From contig JAUVBO010000279.1 of assembly GCA_030591195.1 (NCBI GenBank), positions 1 to 5,504 on the forward strand: a stretch of 5,504 nt of DNA. The letters are read 5' to 3'. The notes beneath the pieces were generated by a model. It saw nothing but the letters and a program-made list of their open reading frames with translations, was not told the DNA's origin and did no database searches. Made by a program: the position numbers and the translations under genes. How positions within the stretch are numbered: position 1 is the stretch's first letter; every line of letters starts with the position of its first letter. Of this stretch, positions 1-5,504 are shown piece by piece. The stretch comes from Pseudomonadota bacterium (GTDB taxonomy: Bacteria > Myxococcota > Polyangia > GCA-2747355 > JACKDQ01).

Positions 1-1
1 G

Positions 2-2452
2 TGCGCCCCGGGCGAGACCTGCCTCGAGCTGGTCGCGGCCGCGCCCTCGCCGGTCCAGAGCTGCGCGTTGCTCGCCGGTGGCAGCTGCGTCAGCAACGCC
101 GCCGCCGAGGCGGTCTTCGGCGTCGATCCGCGCGAGCTGCTGCCCTGTTGCGCCAGCCTGGCGGGCGCGGGCTGTCTACCCGGCGAGCGCTGCGAGGTCG
201 GCTGGATCGCGGATCGGCGCTACGCCTACCGGCGGGTCACGACCCGCTGCGATGGCTGCGGCGACGGGCGCTGCGACGAGGGCGAATACCCCGGCACCTG
301 TCCCCAGGACTGCCGCTGCGGCGACGGGCGCTGCGCCCCCGAGGAGGTCGGCCACTGCGAGCCAGACTGCGGTTTTTGTGGCGACGGGCGCTGCGGGCCG
401 GGCGAGGCGCTCTCGCCGCCGTTTTACGGCGGCTGTGGCGAATGCGACTGCGGCAGCGGGACCTGCGATCGCGACGAGACACCGGAGCGTTGTCCCCAGG
501 ACTGCCGCTGCGGCGACGGCGTCTGCAGCGCTGGCGAGCTCTGCCCCGACGACTGCGTCTGCGAGTCGAGCCCCTTCCTCCCCTTTGACGAGCGTGTCTG
601 CGGCGACGGCTACTGCGACGACGAGGTGGTCAGCTGCGCCGACCGCGAGACCTGCTCCAGCTGCCCTGGTGACTGCGGCGTGTGCGCCTACGACGTCACG
701 GCGCGTCACCACGCCACCAGCGGCCTGGCAGCCGGTGACCTCGCCGGCCTCAACGCGGTCTGGGGTCCGGCCGGCGACCACGCCTTCGCCGCCGGCGAGC
801 ACGGACAGATCCTCCGCTTCGACGGCGAGCGGTGGACCCAGGCGACGCCACCGCTGGTCAAGTGGCGGATCCGCGGGATCTGGGGCAGCTCGGCGAGCGA
901 CGTGATCTTCGTCGGCGAGGGGGGCAGCACCGGACCGGCCGCCCTGCGCTTCGACGGGACCCAGTGGACCCCGCTGGCCTCCCCGAAGGGCATCGCGCTC
1001 GAGGCGGCCTGGGGCAGCTCGGGGGGCGACGTGCTCGCCGTGGGCGCCGAGGGCGCGATCCTGCGCCTGGCGGCCGGGGGGTTCGTCGCCCAGCCGAGCC
1101 CGACGGCGGCCGACCTGCGGGGCATCTGGGGCGCCTCGGCGAGCGAGGTCTACGCCGTCGGCGACGGCGTGGTGCTGCGCTTCGACGGCGCCAGCTGGAC
1201 CGCGACCGCGACCCCCGCCTCGCTGCGCGCGGTGTGGGGCGCCTCGGCGCAGGAAGTCTTCGCCGTCGGTGACGGTGGGGCGATCCTGCGCTTTGACGGG
1301 AGCAGCTGGTCGCCGATGCAGTGCCCGACCACCCGGTCGCTGCACGCGGTCTGGGGCCGGTCGGCGAGCGACGCCTACGCCGTCGGTGACGGCGGGACGA
1401 TCCTGCAGCTCGATGGCGCGACCTGGCGCGATGTCTCGGCCGGCGTGACCAAGGCCGACCTGCGCGGGCTGCACGGCGACGGCACGGTGATCGTCGCCGT
1501 CGGCGACGGCGCGATCCTGCGCCACGAGGGCAAGGTCGGCTGGCAGGCGCTCAGCTCGCCGGGAAGCGCGCGGCTGCGCGGGATCTGGGGCGACGGGACG
1601 GACGCGTCCGGGCGGGTGATCGCGGTCGGGGTGGGCGGTATCGCGCTCGAGCTCCAGGGCGGCCCGTCGGCCGGCACCGATCCGCGCTGGGCGCCGATGC
1701 CCCAGACGGCCACCGAGGCCGACCTCGAGGCGGTCTGGGGTAGCGCGTCCGACAACGTCTACGCCGTCGGGCACGGCGGGACGGTGATCCACTACGATGG
1801 CGCGAGCTGGCGGTCGGTGCAGACGCCCACCGACGAGGACCTGCTCGACATCTGGGGCAGCGCCGCCGAGGACATCTTCATCGTCGGCGGTCGCTTCCGC
1901 CAGTCGAGCGTGATCATGCGCTTCGACGGGCGGGGCTGGCAGCTGATGCCGGCGCCGTTCAAGGAGGCCCTGCGCGGCGTCTGGGGCAGCGGGCGCAACG
2001 ACGTCTATGCCGTCGGCGACGGGGGCGCGGTGCTGCGATTCGACGGCACGAGCTGGCGGCACACGGAGACGCTCGCGGTCGGCGGCTACCTGACCAGCGT
2101 CTGGGGCCGCTCGGCGAAGGAGATCTTCACCGTGGGGACCAGCGGTGAGATCTATCGCTTCGACGGTCGGATGTGGAACCGGATGCCCAGCCCCGAGACG
2201 CCAGGTGGGCTGCTGCGGGTCTGGGGCTGCGGTGCCGACCTGCTGCTCGCCGCTGGCAGCTATGGCACCCTGCTGAGCCACGACGGTACGCGCTGGAGGC
2301 GGGCTGCGGCGGACATCCGTCGTCCCGCCGCGCCGACCCTCGGCATGGTCGGCTGGGGCTGCGAGGACATCTACGGGCTCTGGGGCCGATCGGCCGAGGC
2401 GTTCTTCGTCGTTGGCGACCTCGGCGTGATCTCACGACTGACCCGCAGATAG
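2..2452 (+). CDS. Cys-rich CGDGxC / WG-repeat (propeller-like) secreted-type protein, 5' end missing
   Basis: The frame is open from the first complete codon at 2 to the TAG at 2450-2452, 816 codons, so the real start and any signal peptide lie off the left edge. An in-frame TTG at 68 is not a convincing start, because the cysteine-rich sequence continues upstream of it without a break (CAPGETC at 2-22). Part one (to about 685) is packed with cysteines and has six CGDGxCxxxExxxxCPxDC-like repeats. Part two (749-2449) is 13 full and one partial copy of a roughly 40-residue unit with the pattern LxxVWGxSxxDVYAVGDGGxIxRFDGxxW. Spaced, paired cysteines imply disulfides and hence export to the periplasm, surface or medium. 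The WG/DGxxW unit resembles tandem repeats common in myxobacterial secreted proteins, and a beta-propeller fold is inferred. No catalytic motif is visible; a binding or structural role is likely, partner unknown. The coding frame is secure and the function is not. Confidence 0.9.
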   Translation, partial: CAPGETCLELVAAAPSPVQSCALLAGGSCVSNAAAEAVFGVDPRELLPCCASLAGAGCLPGERCEVGWIADRRYAYRRVTTRCDGCGDGRCDEGEYPGTCPQDCRCGDGRCAPEEVGHCEPDCGFCGDGRCGPGEALSPPFYGGCGECDCGSGTCDRDETPERCPQDCRCGDGVCSAGELCPDDCVCESSPFLPFDERVCGDGYCDDEVVSCADRETCSSCPGDCGVCAYDVTARHHATSGLAAGDLAGLNAVWGPAGDHAFAAGEHGQILRFDGERWTQATPPLVKWRIRGIWGSSASDVIFVGEGGSTGPAALRFDGTQWTPLASPKGIALEAAWGSSGGDVLAVGAEGAILRLAAGGFVAQPSPTAADLRGIWGASASEVYAVGDGVVLRFDGASWTATATPASLRAVWGASAQEVFAVGDGGAILRFDGSSWSPMQCPTTRSLHAVWGRSASDAYAVGDGGTILQLDGATWRDVSAGVTKADLRGLHGDGTVIVAVGDGAILRHEGKVGWQALSSPGSARLRGIWGDGTDASGRVIAVGVGGIALELQGGPSAGTDPRWAPMPQTATEADLEAVWGSASDNVYAVGHGGTVIHYDGASWRSVQTPTDEDLLDIWGSAAEDIFIVGGRFRQSSVIMRFDGRGWQLMPAPFKEALRGVWGSGRNDVYAVGDGGAVLRFDGTSWRHTETLAVGGYLTSVWGRSAKEIFTVGTSGEIYRFDGRMWNRMPSPETPGGLLRVWGCGADLLLAAGSYGTLLSHDGTRWRRAAADIRRPAAPTLGMVGWGCEDIYGLWGRSAEAFFVVGDLGVISRLTRR
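257..685 (+). repeat. Six CGDGxC cysteine-rich repeats inside the left-edge gene
   Basis: The CGDG-type units start at 257, 317, 377, 449 (variant CGSGTC), 509 and 599. The first three are spaced exactly 60 bases (20 residues) apart. A full unit reads CGDGxC, then three residues, Glu, four or five residues, CPxDC. Three or four cysteines per unit, with acidic residues at fixed places, fit small disulfide-stabilised modules that may bind a metal such as calcium; the metal binding is inference. The unit after 377 carries an insertion (SPPFYGGCGE), and the one at 599 is followed by a cysteine cluster (CSSCPGDCGVC) that ends the region. Such modules are typical of exported proteins of myxobacteria and relatives. 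I cannot assign a named domain family with certainty. Confidence 0.85.
299..519 (+). repeat. 29-base exact direct repeat (299-327 and 491-519)
   Basis: Positions 299-327 and 491-519 are identical over 29 bases and encode the same CPQDCRCGDG stretch in two CGDGxC modules 192 bases apart. A 20-base stretch at 256-275 is likewise repeated exactly at 316-335, and 16 of its bases recur at 380-395. Identity at silent positions suggests recent duplication or gene conversion between modules, although strong codon bias could account for part of it. Confidence 0.8.
749..2449 (+). repeat. Thirteen and a half WG...AVGDGG...FDGxxW repeats, probable beta-propeller
   Basis: Units start at about 749, 869, 998, 1115, 1223, 1340, 1460, 1574, 1724, 1841, 1970, 2090, 2210 and 2369, mostly 36 to 43 residues apart. 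The conserved core is LxxVWG, four or five residues, an aromatic or small residue with AVGDGG, then ILRFDGxxW. Unit 7 (1460) has lost the Trp (LRGLHG), unit 8 (1574) has an insertion around GGPSAGTDPRW, and a longer linker precedes unit 14. Unit 14 stops after its third strand and lacks the DGxxW part. Beta-propeller blades have about this length and contain four strands, so a propeller is a reasonable inference. Fourteen units would fit two seven-bladed rings. The DGxxW element recalls the Asp-box of BNR-type propellers, but the full Asp-box consensus is not met. Confidence 0.85.
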
Positions 2453-2586
2453 AGCAGGGCCAAGTCTACGGAAGAATACTCGTTGGCAACCGGAGCAGGG
2501 TCCATCGAGGTCTAGCGGGAAATAAGGTCTTGCGAGCTCATTGTCCCCCGTGCTAACCAAACCTATTGAATTAAAGGGTTTTTGAT
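2453..2586 (+). promoter_or_regulatory. Intergenic region, likely promoter region of the lipoprotein-surA operon
   Basis: This is the only gap of any size between genes in the window, and its right end is strikingly AT-rich (7 G/C among the 29 bases 2559-2587) against GC-rich surroundings. One possible sigma70-type pair is TTGTCC at 2541-2546 and TATTGA at 2564-2569 with a 17-base spacer. It matches the consensus at only 4 and 3 of 6 positions and would leave a very short leader, so it is a weak candidate. The ribosome binding site AAAGGG (2573-2578) sits 8 bases before the ATG at 2587, and an in-frame TAA at 2572-2574 blocks any earlier start. No convincing intrinsic terminator for the upstream gene is visible. 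Confidence 0.4.
2508..2536. repeat. Imperfect 12-base tandem direct repeat upstream of the lipoprotein gene
   Basis: AGGTCTAGCGGG at 2508-2519 and AGGTCTTGCGAG at 2525-2536 match at 10 of 12 positions with a 17-base period. They lie about 50 to 80 bases before the start codon at 2587 and just upstream of the weak promoter candidate, where an activator could bind. A second, shorter direct repeat, GAGCAGGG, occurs at 2452-2459 and 2493-2500. A role as operator is inference, and chance similarity is possible. Confidence 0.3.
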
Positions 2587-3630
2587 ATGGCGTTTCGAAG
2601 CGAGCGGGGGGGACGACGACGGGACGGCGCGATCTTCGCCGGGTTGCTCGGTGCGTTCCTGGTCGCGGGCTGCGACGGAGGTGTCAAGCCCACCGGTGGT
2701 GGTCGGCAGGAGCCCAGGGCCACCGACACCGACCCGGCGCTGCAGCGCCCGGTGGCGAAGATTGGCAAGCAGACGCTGATCACCGTCGGCCAGCTGACCG
2801 CCGCGCTCAACCGGCAGAACCCCTACATTCGGATGCGCTATACCTCGCTCGACCGGAAGAAGGAATACCTCAAGAACATGGTGCGGCTCGAGGTCCTCGC
2901 CCGCGAGGCCAAGCAGCGCGACTTGCACCGTGACCCGGAGGTGATCCGTCGGGTCAAGCGGGTGATGGTCGACCGGCTGATGGAGGCGCTGCACAAGGAG
3001 CTGGTCAAGTTCGAGCAGATCACCGACGCGGACGCCCGGGCTTACTACGAGAAGAACAAGCAGCTCTACCAGCGCCCGGAGCAGGTCCGGATCAGCCAGG
3101 TCGTCGTCAAGACCGCCGCCGAGGCGGCTCAGGTCCTCGCCGAGGCGAAGCAGAAGCCAGGCAACGTGCGCCACTTCAACTCGCTGGTCGCCAAGTACAG
3201 CATCGATGCCTCGACCAAGGCCCAGCGTGGCAACGTCGACTTCTTCGGCGCCGAGAGCACCAAGCTGCCCGCAGGTCTGGTCAAGGTGGCCTTCGCGCTG
3301 AAGAAGATGTGGGAGGTCGGTGGTCCGGTCAAGACCGCCCAGGGTCAGGTGGTGCTGATGAAGACCGGCCACCGACCGAAGCTCGAACGGCCGTTCGAGA
3401 CCGAGAAGCTCCGGATAAAAAACCGGCTGTTCGCCGAGCGACGGTTTGCGGCGGTCAACCGCTTCGTCGAGCAGCTCCAGGCGAAGGCCAAGGTCGAGAT
3501 CTTCGAGGACAACCTCGGCCAGGTCAGGCTGGACAAGCCGGGCGCCGTCAAGGACAAGCACGGGGTCAAGGGTGGGGCCAAGCCGGCCGATCCCGCGCCT
3601 CATGGGCACCAGCAGCCGCGTGGTCGCTAG
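2587..3630 (+). CDS. SurA/PrsA-like parvulin-fold lipoprotein, probably non-catalytic
   Basis: A 347-residue protein. A basic N-terminus (RRR at 10-12) and hydrophobic stretch end in the lipobox LVAGC, so Cys29 is the likely lipidated first mature residue. Asp30 at position +2 would, by the E. coli sorting rule, favour the periplasmic face of the inner membrane; whether that rule holds here is unknown. Residues about 55-160 resemble the helical SurA_N chaperone region. Residues about 165-262 follow a parvulin (PpiC-type rotamase) domain: RISQVVV, FNSLVAKYSIDAST, VAFALKK, GGPVKTAQGQVVLMKTG. Both histidines normal in this family are missing: the RxSH His is Q171 and the GYH/GFH His is V255. The GGDLG loop is also altered (RGNVDFF). 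It probably works as a tethered periplasmic chaperone rather than an isomerase. The tail after about 315 is rich in Lys, Pro and Gly. The surA-like gene starts 24 bases downstream, suggesting co-transcription. The Lys codon at 3418-3420 is the only AAA noticed among many AAG. Confidence 0.88.
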   Translation: MAFRSERGGRRRDGAIFAGLLGAFLVAGCDGGVKPTGGGRQEPRATDTDPALQRPVAKIGKQTLITVGQLTAALNRQNPYIRMRYTSLDRKKEYLKNMVRLEVLAREAKQRDLHRDPEVIRRVKRVMVDRLMEALHKELVKFEQITDADARAYYEKNKQLYQRPEQVRISQVVVKTAAEAAQVLAEAKQKPGNVRHFNSLVAKYSIDASTKAQRGNVDFFGAESTKLPAGLVKVAFALKKMWEVGGPVKTAQGQVVLMKTGHRPKLERPFETEKLRIKNRLFAERRFAAVNRFVEQLQAKAKVEIFEDNLGQVRLDKPGAVKDKHGVKGGAKPADPAPHGHQQPRGR

Positions 3631-3643
3631 CACCAGCAGCACC

Positions 3644-3648
3644 GAGGA
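3644..3648 (+). promoter_or_regulatory. Ribosome binding site that sets the surA-like start
   Basis: GAGGA at 3644-3648 lies 6 bases before the ATG at 3655, a normal spacing. The adjacent in-frame TTG at 3652 would be only 3 bases away, so ATG 3655 is preferred; the two choices differ by one residue. Confidence 0.6.
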
Positions 3649-3654
3649 TTCTTG

Positions 3655-4635
3655 ATGCGCAGCCTTCTCTTCATCGCCGTCGCCGTGCTCTGCGGCGTCT
3701 CGGGCCCGGCGGCGGCCAAGACCGTGCGGACGGTCGAGCGGATCGCCGCAGTGGTCAACGACAACATCATCCTTCAGTCGGATCTCCATCGCCGGATCCG
3801 GCCGCTGCTGAGCCAGCTGCAGCAGATCCCGGACAAGCAGATGCGACGTCAGCGGCTGGTCGAGCTGCGCCAGCAGGCCCTCGACCACATGGTCGACGAG
3901 AAGCTGATCGCCCAGCAGGCGAGCAAGCTCAAGGTCGGCATCACCGACCGCGAGCTGGAGCGGGCGGTGGCCGACGTGATGCGCAAGAACAAGCTCACCC
4001 GTGAGCAACTCGAGGAGGCGTTGCGGCGCGAGGGCAAGTCGATCCGCTCCTACAAGGTGCAGATCCTCCGGCCCCAGCTGCTGCGCCTCAAGGTGCTCAA
4101 CGCGGCGGTCCGTTCCCGGGTGGCGGTCGGCGAGGACGAGATCAAGACCGCCTACCAGAAGAACATGCGGGACCTCGGCGTGGAGACCAAGGTTCGGGCG
4201 CGGCACATCTTCATCGCCATCCGCGAGGGAGCCTCGGCGGGCGAGGTCAAGCAGCGGCGCAAGCACGCCGAGGCGTTGCTGGCCCAGCTCCGGGCGGGAA
4301 AGACCGACTTCGCCGCGCTGGCCAAGAAGCACTCGGAGGACTCGGTCACCCGGTCCGATGGCGGAGACCTGGGCACCTTCGGCCGGGGCACGCTGCCCCC
4401 GAGCGTCGAGCGGGTGGTCTTCGCCGCGAAGAAGGGCGAGATCAGCGGACCGCTGCGCACCTCGCGGGGGTTTCACCTGGTGCAGGTCACCGGCCGCCAG
4501 GAGTCGTCGGCACGGCCTTACAAGGAGGTGCGCCGCCAGCTCAAGCAGCAGATCTACCAGGACAAGATGGAGAAGGCGACCAAGGCCTGGCTGAGAGAGG
4601 TCCGCAAACGCTCCCACGTGGTGATCAAGATCTGA
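3655..4635 (+). CDS. surA: SurA-like periplasmic peptidyl-prolyl cis-trans isomerase/chaperone with one parvulin domain
   Basis: A 326-residue exported protein. A signal peptide covers residues 1-21, with likely cleavage after the AAA before Lys22. Residues about 25-150 form the SurA_N chaperone region, including IAAVVNDNIILQSDL and a long helical stretch. Residues about 178-280 are a complete parvulin domain: RARHIFI with His184, FAALAKKHSEDS, GGDLGTFGRG (236-245), VVFAAKKGEISGPL and SRGFHLVQV with His274. Both family histidines are present, so activity is expected. A C-terminal helix (about 287-319) packs against SurA_N in known SurA structures. SurA helps outer-membrane proteins fold during transit of the periplasm. 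E. coli SurA has about 428 residues and two parvulin domains; this one has a single domain. ATG 3655 is chosen because of the GAGGA site 6 bases upstream. It follows the lipoprotein gene by 24 bases and precedes the EEP gene by 2. The family is secure; exact orthology to surA is less certain than membership in the SurA/PpiC group. Confidence 0.9.
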   Translation: MRSLLFIAVAVLCGVSGPAAAKTVRTVERIAAVVNDNIILQSDLHRRIRPLLSQLQQIPDKQMRRQRLVELRQQALDHMVDEKLIAQQASKLKVGITDRELERAVADVMRKNKLTREQLEEALRREGKSIRSYKVQILRPQLLRLKVLNAAVRSRVAVGEDEIKTAYQKNMRDLGVETKVRARHIFIAIREGASAGEVKQRRKHAEALLAQLRAGKTDFAALAKKHSEDSVTRSDGGDLGTFGRGTLPPSVERVVFAAKKGEISGPLRTSRGFHLVQVTGRQESSARPYKEVRRQLKQQIYQDKMEKATKAWLREVRKRSHVVIKI

Positions 4636-4637
4636 CC

Positions 4638-5504
4638 GTGCCCGCCGGCGACTCGATCGTCGAGGGCCCCTCGCCGGGGCGGTCGGAGCCGGGGTGGCTT
4701 CGCTGGCTGCTGTTGCTGCTTGGCTGCACGGTGCTGACGGTGGGAGCGTCCTATCTGGTCAACCGCTATCTTCACGGAGCGCTGGTGAGCGGCTTGGGTG
4801 ACCGTCAGAGCCTGCGGGTGCTGACCTGGAACATCGGCAAGATCTACCTGCCGCTCGACTCCCGCGCGGCGGACAAGGACTTGGCCCACGTGGCACAGGT
4901 GATCCGGGAGGTCGACCCGCAGATCGTCGCCTTGCAGGAGCTGAAGAATCCCCGGCAGCTCGGGCGGCTGGTGGCGATGCTCGGTCGGAGCTGGCGCGGC
5001 AAGATCCCCGAGGACCGTTACGATCGCCGGGCCGCGCTGCTGACGAGGTTGCCGGCCCGCTTCGTCGAGCTCAAGACGTCAACGGGGCGCACCGCCCAGG
5101 GGGCCGAGATCACTCTCCCAGGAGGGAGCCTGGCGACGGTGACGTCCTTGCACCTCGACGCGTTCGACGGCGAGCGGCGGATGCGCCAGGCCGAGGAGAT
5201 CCTCGCCAGCATTCGCAAGCTCGGCCACGAGGAGATCTTGGTCGCCGGTGACTTCAACTTCGACGCGGCGGCGGTGGCGCGCGACAGCCTCGACTTCCGG
5301 CTCTACGCGATGTTGACCAGCGAGCTGGTAGACGCCGGCCGCGACAGCGGGGGCACCACCCTGACCTCCCAGCGGTTCGACTATGTCTTCTACCGGAGCC
5401 GGGTGGTCAGCCAGGCGAGCGCACGGGTGCTGCGCGAGCGAAGGATCGGCATCATGGACCACGATCCGCTGGTGGTCGAGCTGTCTCTGCGCCGCGGGCG
5501 CGTA
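4638..5504 (+). CDS. Membrane-anchored endonuclease/exonuclease/phosphatase (EEP) family protein, 3' end missing
   Basis: The frame is open from the GTG at 4638 to the right edge, 289 codons without a stop. The GTG lies 2 bases after the surA-like stop and has no clear Shine-Dalgarno site, so translation is probably coupled; no ATG occurs in frame before residue 114. Residues about 20-41 are hydrophobic, a probable membrane anchor that would place the rest in the periplasm if oriented N-in. From residue 59 the EEP fold motifs appear in order: LTWNIGK (N65), ALQELK (E101), RAALLTRLP, SLHLDAF (H172, D174), VAGDFNFD (D205, N207), RFDYVF (D248) and MDHDPLVVEL (D274, H275). These match the metal-binding and catalytic positions of the DNase I/sphingomyelinase superfamily, and the His in SLHLD is more like DNase I and sphingomyelinases than the APE1 type. 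It should hydrolyse a phosphodiester with Mg2+. The substrate cannot be told. MDHDPLVVEL is normally near the end of the domain, so little is probably missing. Confidence 0.88.
   Translation, partial: MPAGDSIVEGPSPGRSEPGWLRWLLLLLGCTVLTVGASYLVNRYLHGALVSGLGDRQSLRVLTWNIGKIYLPLDSRAADKDLAHVAQVIREVDPQIVALQELKNPRQLGRLVAMLGRSWRGKIPEDRYDRRAALLTRLPARFVELKTSTGRTAQGAEITLPGGSLATVTSLHLDAFDGERRMRQAEEILASIRKLGHEEILVAGDFNFDAAAVARDSLDFRLYAMLTSELVDAGRDSGGTTLTSQRFDYVFYRSRVVSQASARVLRERRIGIMDHDPLVVELSLRRGRV

Noticed and set aside
68..70. TTG at 68 as the start of the left-edge gene
   Set aside because: The frame is open to the window edge and the cysteine-rich character continues upstream of 68, so the gene more likely begins off the window.
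257..420. 60-base periodic repeats as a CRISPR array
   Set aside because: The repeats lie in frame inside a coding region, encode CGDGRC modules, and the intervening sequence is also cysteine-patterned protein.
1..588. Open frame of 195 codons at the left edge
   Set aside because: The product is almost only Arg, Leu, Gly and Ala with no domain pattern. It is a shadow of the Cys-rich gene, whose own frame shows clear repeats.
176..2281. 701-codon open frame on the minus strand
   Set aside because: Its repetitive, Ala/Arg/Pro/Val-rich product mirrors the sense-strand repeats, as expected when GC-rich codons keep the opposite strand free of stops.
2459..2487. Possible terminator after the repeat-protein gene
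   Set aside because: GCCAA (2459-2463) and TTGGC (2483-2487) pair over only 5 bases with a 19-base loop and no T-run follows.
2483..2500. Sigma54-type -24/-12 promoter around TTGGCA
   Set aside because: The GG to GC spacing is 8 bases rather than the required 10.
3652..3654. TTG as the start of the surA-like gene
   Set aside because: It is only 3 bases from the GAGGA site; ATG at 3655 has normal spacing and is the stronger start codon.
3309..4004. 231-codon plus-strand frame bridging the two chaperone genes
   Set aside because: The composition is Arg/Ala/Gly/Pro-rich without a domain. It is kept only as the -1 frame mentioned for the A AAA AAC site and not called as a gene.
2563..4617. 684-codon open frame on the minus strand across both chaperone genes
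   Set aside because: It is a GC-driven shadow. The plus-strand genes have signal sequences, ribosome binding sites and recognisable domains, and the reverse product has none.
4719..4727. Lipobox LLGC in the EEP protein (Cys30)
   Set aside because: The hydrophobic stretch continues past the Cys (TVLTVGASYLV), which fits a membrane anchor better than a cleaved lipoprotein signal, though lipidation is not excluded.

Overview
The window is strongly GC-rich, with G or C at most third codon positions. Every gene supported here lies on the + strand. The gene content suggests a Gram-negative bacterium with an outer membrane and a large genome, most likely a myxobacterium or a relative (Myxococcota or Bradymonadota-like deltaproteobacteria). 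Three things point that way: a secreted-type protein with tandem CGDGxC cysteine repeats and WG/DGxxW repeats, a SurA-type periplasmic chaperone, and a lipoprotein. This placement is an inference from style, not from a marker gene.

Layout. Positions 2-2452 hold the 3' part of a large modular gene that enters from the left edge. It has a disulfide-rich N-terminal part with six CGDGxC-type repeats, then 13 full repeats and one partial repeat of about 40 residues, probably forming beta-propellers. A 134-base gap (2453-2586) follows, clearly poorer in GC near its right end. It is the only plausible promoter region in the window and contains a 12-base imperfect direct repeat. Next come three closely spaced genes: a parvulin-fold lipoprotein (2587-3630), a one-parvulin-domain SurA-like prolyl isomerase/chaperone (3655-4635), and a membrane-anchored endonuclease/exonuclease/phosphatase (EEP) family protein (4638 to the right edge, incomplete). 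The gaps of 24 and 2 bases suggest one operon.

How they work together. The lipoprotein and the SurA-like protein share an architecture (SurA_N-like helical region plus one parvulin domain). The SurA-like protein keeps both parvulin histidines (H184, H274), while the lipoprotein has Q171 and V255 at those places. The simplest reading is a pair made of a membrane-tethered, probably non-catalytic holdase and a soluble active isomerase, both acting on proteins crossing the periplasm. The EEP protein has all expected catalytic residues, but its substrate (nucleic acid, lipid or other phosphoester) cannot be told. The large repeat protein could be an exported client of such chaperones, but nothing beyond adjacency supports this.

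I see no RNA genes, CRISPR array, insertion sequence or phage gene. I found no complete new system. The most interesting points are the two-part repeat protein with a possible double seven-bladed propeller, the paired active and degenerate parvulins, and an in-frame A AAA AAC heptamer in the lipoprotein gene.
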